Of a DNA stretch of 64,000 nt, positions 34,173-44,639 are shown piece after piece. The position numbers and the translations under genes were made by a program. The notes under the pieces were generated by a model. It saw only the letters and a program-made list of their open reading frames with translations. It ran no database searches and had not been told where the DNA came from. The stretch spans positions 284,501 through 348,500 of the forward strand of contig JAIGNY010001237.1 of the NCBI GenBank assembly GCA_020152595.1, in the 5' to 3' direction. Every line of letters begins with the position of its first letter. Position 1 is the stretch's first letter. The stretch is from Chiridota heheva. Lineage: Eukaryota; Echinodermata; Holothuroidea; Apodida; Chiridotidae.

Positions 34173-34207
34173 GTATACAGATACTTAGCACGCATACAGA
34201 CATATTA

Positions 34208-34799
34208 CCTAAAGGAGTATTCCCATGGGTTTTTTGTAAAATTTTATTTGAAAGAGCATAATTTTAGAGCCAATCTGGTACAAATTCAGGTGGATATTAT
34301 GTTCCGTTCAGGAGATATGGACTTTTTACAGATTTCCCAATTGCATTTTAAAGTTTGTGTACATGCAGTATGATAAATTCGGGTTTGATGATGTCATAGA
34401 AACAATTCCATTGTAAATGTTTCTGTATTTCTTTTAAGGTTAATTGGTTGTTTCTGTATCATTAAAAACAATTTTCCAAAAATGATAGGTTATAGGTTAT
34501 ATTTGGCAATGTATATAAATACCTAACTTTCATCGATTTATTTTTCCAGCAAGGTTTATTAATAAAACGGAATGATAGATTTTGATAAAATACATAACCT
34601 TTGTGGGAGAATGTGTTGCTGTGATGTCATACTGAGCCTATTTCTATTCGTTTATTGGCATTTTTTGTAAACCTTAAAATTTGAATATCGCCTGGTAGGA
34701 ATAAAATATCAACATGATTTTTGTACTAAATTGTTTCTAAAATTCTTTTCTTTTTCTTTCTTATGAAAAGTTACGAAAAAATATGGGAAATTCCTTTAA
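34208..34799. mobile_element. MITE family B, copy 2
   Basis: Starts AAAGGAGTATTCCCATGGG and ends TATGGGAAATTCCTTTA, with inner family B phrases such as ATTGTTTCT near the right end. It lies in intron 2 and is joined directly to copy 3 at a shared TTTAAA. Confidence 0.7.
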
Positions 34800-35562
34800 A
34801 GGAATATTCCCGTGAGGTAAATGATTAAAGAAACATATTGGTGAACAATATGCAAACCGTGTTGATACCTTATTCCGTTTAGGGTTTATTGTATTTCAAA
34901 GATTTGAGTTGATCAGTGTATTGGAAATTGAGCTTGCAGTGTAAACTGTGATGCCATAATTGCGATAATTGATCCAAGATAATTATCTATGTATTTCTAT
35001 CAAATACAAATGTATCTTTATTTCATTAGAGAGTAAGGTACATGAACTGATAGGTAAAATAATGTTTTGTAAAGTGCATGTTATACCCTATCAAATACTG
35101 GTTCCAGTCATCAGTGGCGGCGCCAGGATCATGTATTTCAGTTGGGTAAAATTGAGCAGTGTAAACTGGGCAGTTTTGTCAAATCAAATGTATCTTTATT
35201 TCATTAGGCGGTGATGTTTTGGGGACGCCAGGGGATTATAAATGGTAGGCGGTGATGGGGGGGGGGACGCTTATAAATCGGACAAAATTGGTCACTTTAT
35301 ACACAATTTTCTGGGGGCAAGTGGGGGAATAATGCCACCCGGTAGTGCCGCCACTGCCATTCATATAGAACTGTAGAATGCGGCAAAAAAAAATTAAAGG
35401 AAAAATTCATATCTTGAATTTGTAAGTATGACATCACGCTGGGACAGAGATGCCACATTTCAATACATTGGTAAAAGCTGTGAAACTACAAAACGGAATA
35501 TGATATGAGCATGGGTTTAAATTTACACCACTGTTTTATTTGAAAATCCACGGGAATATCAA
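34796..35562. mobile_element. MITE family B, copy 3, with an internal insertion
   Basis: Starts TTAAAGGAATATTCCCGTGA and ends AAAATCCACGGGAATATC. An unrelated fragment with a GTGGCGGCGCCAGG start and G-runs (35113-35370) interrupts it. It lies in intron 2 of the nuclease-helicase gene. Confidence 0.7.
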
Positions 35563-35963
35563 AACAATTATACACATCATCCAGGTATCAATATTATGTG
35601 GACAGATGGATAATACGAATGTACACGAGAACGAGAGTTGTGTATAGGCTGGTATGTTAGACACAAATCTACATATATTTGTTGGACTTTAAGAAAATAT
35701 TGTTAGTAGGCGTCACTGGCGTAGAAAGTGGGGGGGGGAGGCTGTGGCAAGCCTCCCCTGAGAGGATTTTACTTGCACGGTTGCATGCTTTCTTCCTGGT
35801 TGGAAGTTAAAATTGGCTTTCGCCCCCTCCCCCACTCTCCGAGAAGTGACACGTTCTACGCCCCTGGTAGGCTTTTGACGCATTTTTCAGCCATAGTTCA
35901 GCGGGAAATCGAGAAAATTCTGAACAAATCGAATAATTCCTAACTATTATATGTTTCTTTCAG

Positions 35964-36067
35964 GCGATTATCAAGATATACAATCGCTTCGGAAAGAACG
36001 AGATGCTCTGTATTCCTCATTTCGAGCTAAATGTTTGGACGTTTGGGAATATGCTCAAACATTAACG
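35964..36067 (+). CDS. nuclease-helicase gene, exon 3
   Basis: Acceptor atgtttctttcag and donor ACG|gtaagc bound 104 bases encoding (G)DYQDIQSLRKERDALYSS and FRAKCLDVWEYAQTLT. The heptad-like spacing of Leu, Tyr and Phe with many charged residues suggests a coiled coil. Entry phase 1, exit phase 0; both agree with the neighbours. Confidence 0.85.
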
Positions 36068-36174
36068 GTAAGCAAGCATGTTTTAAAAACATCCCTATTC
36101 TATACCGTCCCACACACCCACACCGGGCCCGATCCCATTGTTACAAGAAAATATGTATGTTCATGTGTCCCATA

Positions 36175-36600
36175 GGCGTAGGAAACGAGGACTGGAGGGG
36201 CTTGAGCCCAAAAAGTGGGGAACTCAAGTGTATTTCAGCCCCCCCCCCTCTCCCCCCACACACACGTTCTTTTGTCATATATTTTTTATTCATTTTTTCA
36301 AAGTAACTTGCAAATATATCCGGTTACAAATGGAAAAAGACACTGGTATATTAATTTTGTTCATCAGATATCACCAGATTTTTTGCCAAATTTTTCCAAT
36401 ATTTCCATTAATTTTGCTAAATGTCCCTTCAATATTACCAGAGTACCAATTTTATTTTTAAAATTTCCCAATCTGCCAATTTGAACTCCCAACTTGGAAG
36501 AAAGTATACAACCGGAGGAGAAATCTTCTCAGGCGGCAATTTCTCGCGGGAAATTTTCTTAAATTTCTGGAAATTCTTAGAAAATGTTGCCAATTTTAAC
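36175..36600. repeat. dispersed G/C-run plus ATTTTC repeat
   Basis: A composite that begins with CATAGGCGTAGGAA and a C-run and continues with loosely repeated AATTTTCC phrases, as at 29670-30110 and 43400-43700. It lies in intron 3. Confidence 0.5.
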
Positions 36601-36948
36601 TTGAAGTTTGAAACTTTCAGCTCTCCCCCTCCCCGCCCCCCCCCTTTCCCTTCCCTCTTCTCCCCTCCTGAAAAAACTCCTTCTTACGCCGAATGTGTCC
36701 TACTATGCAAGGCGCTGCAACACATTCGAACTTCCAATGAACAGATGCAAGCCGCCGGCACGTATATACAAGGGGGAACATGCCCCTTAAAGAAATGTGA
36801 AAATTAAGGAGATTTAGGACTAGGGTTAAAATCAGCCTGCTTGAATAACATCAATTCGGCAGCTTTCACCTAAACTGCCGAATGTGTCCCAAATATTGCC
36901 TGTTCTGGCTGTGCCTGGATAATGTGTTTACTGCTTTATGTTCAGATG

Positions 36949-37602
36949 TTAAAGGAAGGATTAGTTCAGGGGTCAAGCAAGTCTTATATGAAACAGGGCT
37001 TCAAAGGAAACACAAAAGTGAAGAAAGCATTCACAATCTTATGCCGTTAAGAGGTTAAGAAGATATCTAACAGTCTAAGTTTGAAATTTGGTATCGTTTG
37101 TGTAGAAACGACTGAAATCAGACTACTTGTGCTGCCATAGCCTCAGATTCCTTAAAGTCCTAAATGTATTCTATCATTTTTTATTTTTGTGGACATTGAC
37201 TGGTTGTCAATGATTTTGTGTCTTCGTATTAAGCGTTTCGGCCTACAAACCATGGGATATGTCAGAAAAACGTAAAACTGAATCTTGTAAGGGGTTCATA
37301 ATATACCACCTGAAGAAAGTTCGAGGGAAATAATCTAAATATTAAAAAAATTCAATAAAAACTTTAAAATATACTTTTTTCAAAATTCATTAACAATTGT
37401 CAAGAATGTGAGGAGGAGGACGCCAACTTTTCATAGTAAACTTACTATGCCAGTCATTTCTACACAGATAGGACAGAGCCTTAAAGTCGAATATCTCCAT
37501 AACCTGATAACGGAATACATTTTGTGTATGCTTTCTTCACCATTTGTTTCTTTTGAAGTTCTGCTTCATATACGATGGACATGCTTGACCACTGACTGAA
37601 AG
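36949..37602. mobile_element. MITE family A, copy 4
   Basis: The left end AGGATTAGTTCAGGGGTCAA is followed by the usual family A body (TAATATACCACCTGAAGAAA near 37300) and the right arm TTCTTCACCATTTGTTTC. The extreme right end is eroded near 37602. It lies in intron 3 of the nuclease-helicase gene. Confidence 0.75.
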
Positions 37603-39300
37603 AGTAAACACTTTTCATGCCTGCATGTGTATGGAGCATATCGTTATCGATAGTGTTTAACAAGGGATGATAGAATGATAACTCTCCTAGTAAAGTGAAA
37701 CAAAATATATGGTTTTTCTCATGCAGTTGTCACGCAAAGGTTTGCAGTAAAACTAATGAAAACGACTGAATAGAAAGTTGATATGTTAGCTGCATTCCTT
37801 CCTGCACTTGACACCGCGCAAAAAATGAGAAATGAAAGAACTATACATTAATTTCTAAAGCTGTTAAGAGAGGAAGTATACTGGGTGTGTATATCAATTA
37901 ATGATAATACATCTCTCATATGATCATGATAAGTTCACGACGGTATGTTTTGACTGTACGCCTATAAACAGTGGCGGTGATTTCTTTTCATTATTAGGGG
38001 AGAATAAAAGAGGGGGGGGGGGTGAACCCAGACAGTGGTGTAGTCAGCCATAAAGGCTTTGTAGAAGGCTTCATTTCTTAGTGGCGACATAATGATATTC
38101 GCCCCCCTCCCCTTACAAAAGTATTGAAGACACATTGCCCCCAGTACCCCGGGATCGCCGCAAATGATCTACGCATGTGCAGACAACAGAATCACAATCC
38201 ATGAGATACCAATCTAAAAAATGAACACCAAAAACGATTAAAACGAATTGGTCCTTTTAACCAGTTTACGCTAAATGCATTTTCTGCCTGAAGTATGCAC
38301 ATTTTGTACACAATATTTATGACCGTTACATGGCCGTAGGGAGGGAGGGGGAAAACTGTAATGATGGGCAGGCGTATACAAAGTCAATTGGTGGGTAAAG
38401 GAATGAAAACAATAAGAATATGTTTTTCGGGAAGAGAAAAATGACAACATACTACGTCTAAACCTCGCAATACATTCTATGTTACAAATACGGTGGTATT
38501 TAACAGTGAGGGTTTTGTTTGTTTATTGATGAGTGATTCTTAGTGATGTTTTTGTTCAATCTACTTTGAGGATTATTTGGACTAAGAATCTATTGCAACA
38601 AAGATTTCTATCATGATTTTTCTAACACTTCAAAAAACCCATCTCATCTTAGGTCTGTTAGCTATAATCTTTTATCTGTTAAGTTTATACCAAAAAAAAA
38701 ATCGAAATCCATGAAGTGTAAGCCATCACATACCAGGCAGCCCCATGAGTGAGGGAGGTAATTTTGAGAAATGGTTTCAAATTTCGGGTGAACGGGGAAG
38801 GGCTAAATAACCTAAGGGGTGGTGACCAGTGGTCAGAATACACAGCAAAATTACCAAGAGAATGTTGAGAGCCAATATTTTGATTTGGGTGGCAAGATCC
38901 CTGAAAGCTGTCCAGTTTTGACTCTTTAAAAAGTACCTTGGCAAAATTTGAATTGGCTCGTGTCATATAAAGATAGCTATACTTACCTGCTTACGATTTG
39001 AGCAAAATGAGGTTTTTATCATGCACTTATTCTAAATTTACCCACTAATCTCAAATCTTGAAATATCAGGGATCACAGTGTTATTTACACTTCCATACCC
39101 CCTATAATAATTTTGTCCCTGCACACCCACTGAGATAAACATCTCACTCAGTATATAGCAGCCATGTATAGTGGATATAGCGTACACGGCCAGAATGTTA
39201 TCTGATTACTGCATGCACACCATGCTATGTGCAGTGACATATATACCGCTACGAGGAGTTTAATGTGGTTTTTTTCTTTCCTTCTTCATATCAACATTAT
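37603..39300 (+). other. intron 3, remaining sequence
   Basis: Contains two GTGG(C/T)G-type repeat starts with G-runs near 37970 and 38034. No exon-like sequence was found before the exon at 39309. Confidence 0.5.
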
Positions 39301-39308
39301 TTTTTCAG

Positions 39309-39336
39309 GAAAATGCCAACACAACAAAGTCTCGGG
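39309..39336 (+). CDS. nuclease-helicase gene, exon 4 (microexon)
   Basis: A 28-base exon between acceptor ttattttttcag and donor GGG|gtaagt, encoding ENANTTKSR plus one base. Entry phase 0 and exit phase 1 fit the flanking exons exactly. Removing it would break the frame downstream, which supports it as a constitutive exon. Confidence 0.7.
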
Positions 39337-39763
39337 GTAAGTCGACGATCAGTGCGGCAGCATGCCTATTAATGGTAACATAAATGTTCCTATTAATGGG
39401 AACATTTTGCTACACGGAAGCCGCCATTTTGTGATGTTTCCTATCATCCTTTGCTATCCTAACGTTAAAGCCTTATGCAATGTTAGATTTTTCAAATTTG
39501 AAATACGTCGGGGAAAAATATCTCTGCAAGGGGAAACTTAAAACTTATGAAAAGACCTTTATTACTGTCATGCCTACAACTTTTTCACTCCCATTTGATA
39601 TGTTCACCACGCCGTTTTCAGAATATTAGAAATAATAGACAATAGAGCTAGGGTTTCATGCGCAAAACAGCCATTTTGAAAATTCAAATGTTTTTCAAAC
39701 CAATGATTTTTAATATTTAAAGTACATTAATTAAAAACTTGCCATTTTATCGCAAAATCTGAA

Positions 39764-40050
39764 GAATATGGCTGCATGACTTCAATATTCTCGTGTGTTA
39801 TAAATGTTTCTATTAATTGGCATGCTGCCAGACTAAACAATATGGCTGCACGACTTCAATATTCTTGTGTGTTATAAATGTTTCTATTAATTGGCATGCT
39901 TTTGGACTGAACAATATGGCTGCATGACTTGAATATTCTTGTGTGTTATAAATGTTTCTATTAATTGGCATGCTTTCGGACTGAACAATATGGCTGCATG
40001 ACTTCAATATTCTCGTGTGTTATACATGTACCTCATAATAGCCACGCTTC
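39764..40050. repeat. 74-75-bp tandem repeat
   Basis: About 3.9 copies of a unit beginning AATATGGCTGCATGACTT (starts near 39764, 39839, 39913, 39987) and containing TTCTATTAATTGGCATGC. The copies differ at few sites, so the expansion is recent. It lies in intron 4. Confidence 0.9.
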
Positions 40051-40764
40051 CGGACAGATGATTACCTTGTTTGTTTGTTTTTTGTTTTGTTTTGATTATT
40101 CAAAGGTAGCAACTTCCCAAGATTGGTGAGTGGGAGGCACGGGCATTTCTTGCTGAATTTCATTTCAAATCGGGGATTTAAATTGATGGCAGTCTGAGAA
40201 TTATCTTCTTCTTTCGTATTTGAGACCTTCAAAGTGCAGCTTGCAGTTAACGTGATACATAAGATTTTTGAGGAATTGATCGAAATAGACTGCAAAAGGA
40301 GAATCATTTCCCCCAACAAACATATTGCGAGAAATTACCCCCAATCCGCAACCCCCAACCACACAAAAAGGCGGAAAGATCGCTGCCTTCAAGTTGGTTG
40401 ATCGATATACGCAACAGAGCACCCATTTTCTGAATTCATAAGGTTTAAAGATTATGTAAGGGATCAAAGACCTAATACATTTCCGGAAGAAAAATAAAAC
40501 AGGTTGTTGGCCCGGGAAAATGTCACTTTCCAACATTTTCTAGGGCAAAGCGATCTCAGGGGAGAGGATGACCCCTTAGCCCCGTAGCGTCGCCACTGTT
40601 TTTGTGGCAATTGCGTATCAAAAACCCAATGCATAATATTGTGTCCTTGACAATTAAAATACTACGAGTTGGGAAGTGTGTATATATTCTTATAGGCCAT
40701 TTTATGAGTTTTACGAATGAAAAGAATAGTCATAACCTTTTTGTATTCGTTCATTGCTTTGTAG

Positions 40765-40820
40765 ATAAGGGATTAGAAGCAATGGAGAATGAGTTATTAG
40801 AGATAAAGAACCAACTTCTG
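40765..40820 (+). CDS. nuclease-helicase gene, exon 5
   Basis: Acceptor ttgctttgtag and donor CTG|gtaagt bound 56 bases encoding (D)KGLEAMENELLEIKNQLL, a strongly helical, Leu/Glu/Lys-rich segment typical of a coiled coil. Entry phase 1, exit phase 0, in agreement with exons 4 and 6. Confidence 0.82.
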
Positions 40821-40932
40821 GTAAGTCACATTTGCTTTTCAATTGATAAGATCATTTTTCTATTATTCCTTCTCCATATGTTTGTGTCTCAATCAAGACG
40901 CTTAAACAGGGGAATGTCAGCAGTGGCGTAGG

Positions 40933-41868
40933 GAGTACCCCCAATAATGAAGGACCCCCAATAATAAAGGACCCCCAATAATGAAAGACCCCTATAATGA
41001 TGGACCCCCTATAATGATGGACCCTCAATAATGAAGGACCCCAATAATGATGGACCCCCAATAATGAAGGACCCCCTATAATGATGGACCCCCTATAATG
41101 AAGGACCCCCAATAATGAAGGACCCCCAATAATGAAGGACCCCAATAATGAAGGACCCCCTATAATGATGGACCCCCTATAATGAAGGACCCGCAATAAT
41201 AAAGGACCCCCAATAATGAAGGACCACCAATAATGATGGACCCCAATAATGAAGGACCCCAATAATGAAGGACCCCTATAATGATGGACCCCTATAATAA
41301 TGGACCCTCAATAATGAAGGACCCCAATAATGATGGAGCCCCAATAATGAAGGACCCCTATATTGATGGACCCCTATAATGAAGGACCCCAATAATGAAG
41401 GACCCCCCAATAATGAAGGACCCCAATAATGAAGGACCCCTATAATGATGGACCCCTATAATGAAGGACCCGCAATAATAAAGGACCCCCAATAATGAAG
41501 GACCACCAATAATGAAGGACCCCAATAATGAAGGACCCCAATAATGAAGGACCCCAATAATGAAGGACCCCCAATAATGAAGGACCACCAATAATGATGG
41601 ACCCCATATAATGATGGACCCTCAATAATGAAGGACCCCTATAATGAAGGACCCCAATAATGAAGGACCCCAATAATGAAGGACCCCAATAATGAAGGAC
41701 CACCAATAATGAAGGACCCCAATAATGAAGGACCCCAATAATGAAGGACCCCAATAATGAAGGACCCCCAATAATGAAGGACCACCAATAATGAAGGACC
41801 CCCAATAATGAAGGACCCCCAATAATGAAGGACCACCAATAACGAAGGACCCCCAATAAGGAAGGTCT
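40933..41868. repeat. ~16-bp minisatellite (ATAATGAAGGACCCCCA)
   Basis: Roughly 57 units of 15-17 bp built on ATAATGAAGGACCCC(CA), with variants TATAATGATGGA and ACCACCA. It starts directly after GTGGCGTAGGGAGTACCCCC and is followed by the ATTTTC tract at 41880. The unit therefore appears to derive from the CCCCCAATAATGA motif of that dispersed element. It lies in intron 5. Confidence 0.95.
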
Positions 41869-41879
41869 AACAAAGTTAT

Positions 41880-42180
41880 TTTTCCTTCAGATCTTTTCTT
41901 TGCATGGGAAATCTTGTTCAATTTCTGGAATATCTCCTTCAATTTCCGAAAAAATCTCCTTTATTTTCGTGACTTTTGTATCAATTTTTGGAAAATTTTC
42001 TTTACTTTTGGGAAAAGTTTTCCATTTTCGGAAAGTTTTCTAAATTCTGAGAAATTTCATTCATTTTTGGAAAATGTTCTTCAATTTTTAAGAAGTTTCC
42101 TTGATTTTCGGGAAATTTCCTTCATTTTCAGCAAACTTGAATTGCCTTTAATTTTCGGGAAATTTGCATAATTTATAAAA
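41880..42180. repeat. ATTTTC-type tract after the minisatellite
   Basis: Loose ~20-bp repeats such as TTCAATTTCCGAAAAAATC and TTTTCGGGAAATTTCC. This is the tail of the same dispersed composite found at 29750 and 43440. Confidence 0.6.
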
Positions 42181-42811
42181 TTTGTGTGATGCATTACAGG
42201 GCAACCTTGACATTTTCTTTTGTAAAGCAATTTGATTTGTAAATGTCTATTCATCATTCCATGAAGTGGTGCAGCTAATTCTGACCCAAAGTTCTTGACC
42301 CTTTGACATACCCCCAATCAAATTCTAGCAGGAAGAGACTTTCCCATCATTTTCAGTGACTGAGATTTAGGAAGAAATTGAAAGAATTACATACATATTG
42401 TAAGCTATTTGCGGCCCAGTCATACATCACAAATTTTGCATAAATTAAAAACTAATCTAACATTGAGCAGCCATAAGTTAAATCTCACAGTGTACGCGCT
42501 ATGACAAAATTCCGATTCAAAACCAAAACGTTTTGGGTTCTTGTTTTGGTCTTTTCTGTAGATGATGCCCTCAAGTTAGACATGGCAATTAATTAGACAA
42601 TTACAATTTTTGAGCATTGATTATGTACTGTTGTATCATAACAAAAGTATTGTGAAGTTCCGGTTCCGGTGCAACATTTACACTGAGTTCCGGCCGAAAC
42701 TGGAACTTAGAAATATATTAAGTTCCGGCCGGATTTTCTGTAGCCTCCCTAGTATCGTACATCGTACATAAGAAGATCCTGAGGCTGAAGTAGAAATTTC
42801 AATCAAACTAA

Positions 42812-43203
<392 letters not shown>

Positions 43204-43399
43204 CACACTTGGGCCAAAAACATGAGTTGAAAAGAATGTGTGAATGTTTGTGTAATGTTTTCGTGTTGGTATGTTTTGTCCAACTACATACAAGCTCAGT
43301 TCTAAGTATCTTGATTTTGCTGATGTTGATTGAACGGGAATTGTGTTTCACTTTTTACATGACTCATTCGAAATCAGTGGCGTTGGAACCAGGTGGGTC

Positions 43400-43700
43400 A
43401 AAGCCCACACAATAATTTCATTGGGGAGGGGGAGGGGGGTGCAATTACAATTTTGACCCCCCAATAATGAAAATTCAATTCCCGGGAAATTTTCAATTTT
43501 CGGGAATTTTCCTTCATTTCGTGAAATTTGCTATAATTTTCGAAAAGTTTCGTTCATTTTCACATCAAGTTCTTAGTTTGTTTTCTTCAATTTTCGTAAA
43601 ATTTTGTTAATGTTTCAGGAAATTTTCTTAATTTTCGGTAAATGTGGCGAAATTTTCGGGAAATGTGGCGAAATTAACCAAAATTTCAAAAAAATGTACG
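43400..43700. repeat. dispersed G-run plus ATTTTC composite
   Basis: Begins near 43378 with GTGGCGTTGGAACCAGG, then a G-run, then CCCCCCAATAATGAAAATTC and repeated GGGAAATTTTC phrases. It shows what the element looks like without the minisatellite expansion seen at 40933. Confidence 0.6.
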
Positions 43701-43842
43701 ATCCCCCTTGACAACATTTCGGTTTGAATTGAAACAAAACAAACCTGCTCCCCCCTCCCCCCTCCCATGTGAAATATCTCATACGCCGCTGAAATTTACT
43801 GCAAAGGCACCAACAAAAACCATTTCACTTTTATTCTTACAG

Positions 43843-43902
43843 GATGCTCATTCTAAAATGATCGATTCTTATCAACGACTAAAAACAGAACATCGCGTCG
43901 AG
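43843..43902 (+). CDS. nuclease-helicase gene, exon 6
   Basis: Acceptor ttattcttacag and donor GAG|gtatgt bound 20 codons, DAHSKMIDSYQRLKTEHRVE, in phase 0 at both ends. It extends the coiled-coil-like region of exon 5 and is followed by the large catalytic exon. Confidence 0.85.
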
Positions 43903-44094
43903 GTATGTTTCGTCACACAAAAGTGCGACTTAGGTGTTGTTGTTTTTCAAATTCAAGAAAATCACTTAGGTAATCTGTTTTCAAGCCTTGCAGATACCCT
44001 CCAGCCCTCCAAATTGAATTCTGACCCCAAATCCGATCATAGAGAAAAACGAATATTAAGTCGCTGCGTTAAAATGAGTATCCTCGACAAAGAG

Positions 44095-44528
44095 TAAAAA
44101 GAGGACTTCGAAAGAAACAAAATGGTGAAGAAAGCATTACAAATCTTATTTTGTTAAGGAGAATTTAAGTTTAAAGCTCTGTGGCAGTCAGGCTTCTCTG
44201 CATAGAAGCGACTGGTGTAGTAAGTCTACTATCGAAGGTTCCGTCCTCATCGTCATATTATTAACAATTGTTAACGTATTTTAAAGATTTTTTTTTAACT
44301 TTTGTGCTATTTGAATCGTTTTGCCTCAAACTTTCTTCAGGTGGTAAATCATAATTACCCGTTACTAGATTGTTTTACTACTTTCCTGACATATCCAATG
44401 GTTTTTAAGCGACAAAATCGCAGTACAAAATATGATGAAATACATCAAGACTTTGAAGAATCTGAGACTAGTCTGACCAAAGAGCTCCCACAAAGCTCTT
44501 TGGTCTGACCATTGCACTAATCCTTTAA
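44095..44528. mobile_element. MITE family A, copy 5 (left end truncated)
   Basis: Starts inside the family A arm (AGAGGACTTCGAAAGAAACA) and ends with GCACTAATCCTTTAA. A perfect 12-bp hairpin (44475-44505) lies near the right end. It fills most of intron 6. Confidence 0.75.
44475..44505 (+). other. perfect intronic hairpin
   Basis: GACCAAAGAGCT (44475-44486) pairs perfectly with AGCTCTTTGGTC (44494-44505) around a 7-base loop. It lies 134 bases before the acceptor of the large catalytic exon and within MITE sequence. Confidence 0.8.
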
Positions 44529-44639
44529 TGGAAATGGAGTTCGTTCGTGATTTTGTTTTTCTCCAACTTCTTTCAAGAGTCCGAGTAGTGTTACTTCTGC
44601 TTTAATGATAATACTTTATTTTCTTTATTCAAATAACAG

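Noticed and set aside
36690..36760. Extra exon of the nuclease-helicase gene (ALQHIRTSNEQMQAAG)
   Set aside because: Helical-looking peptide, but the acceptor is poor and any GT donor gives a phase that breaks the otherwise consistent exon 3-exon 4 junction.
40852..41942. Repetitive minus-strand proteins with HYWGPSLLG-type units
   Set aside because: They are open only because the 15-17-bp minisatellite lacks stops on that strand; unit length changes shift the frame freely.
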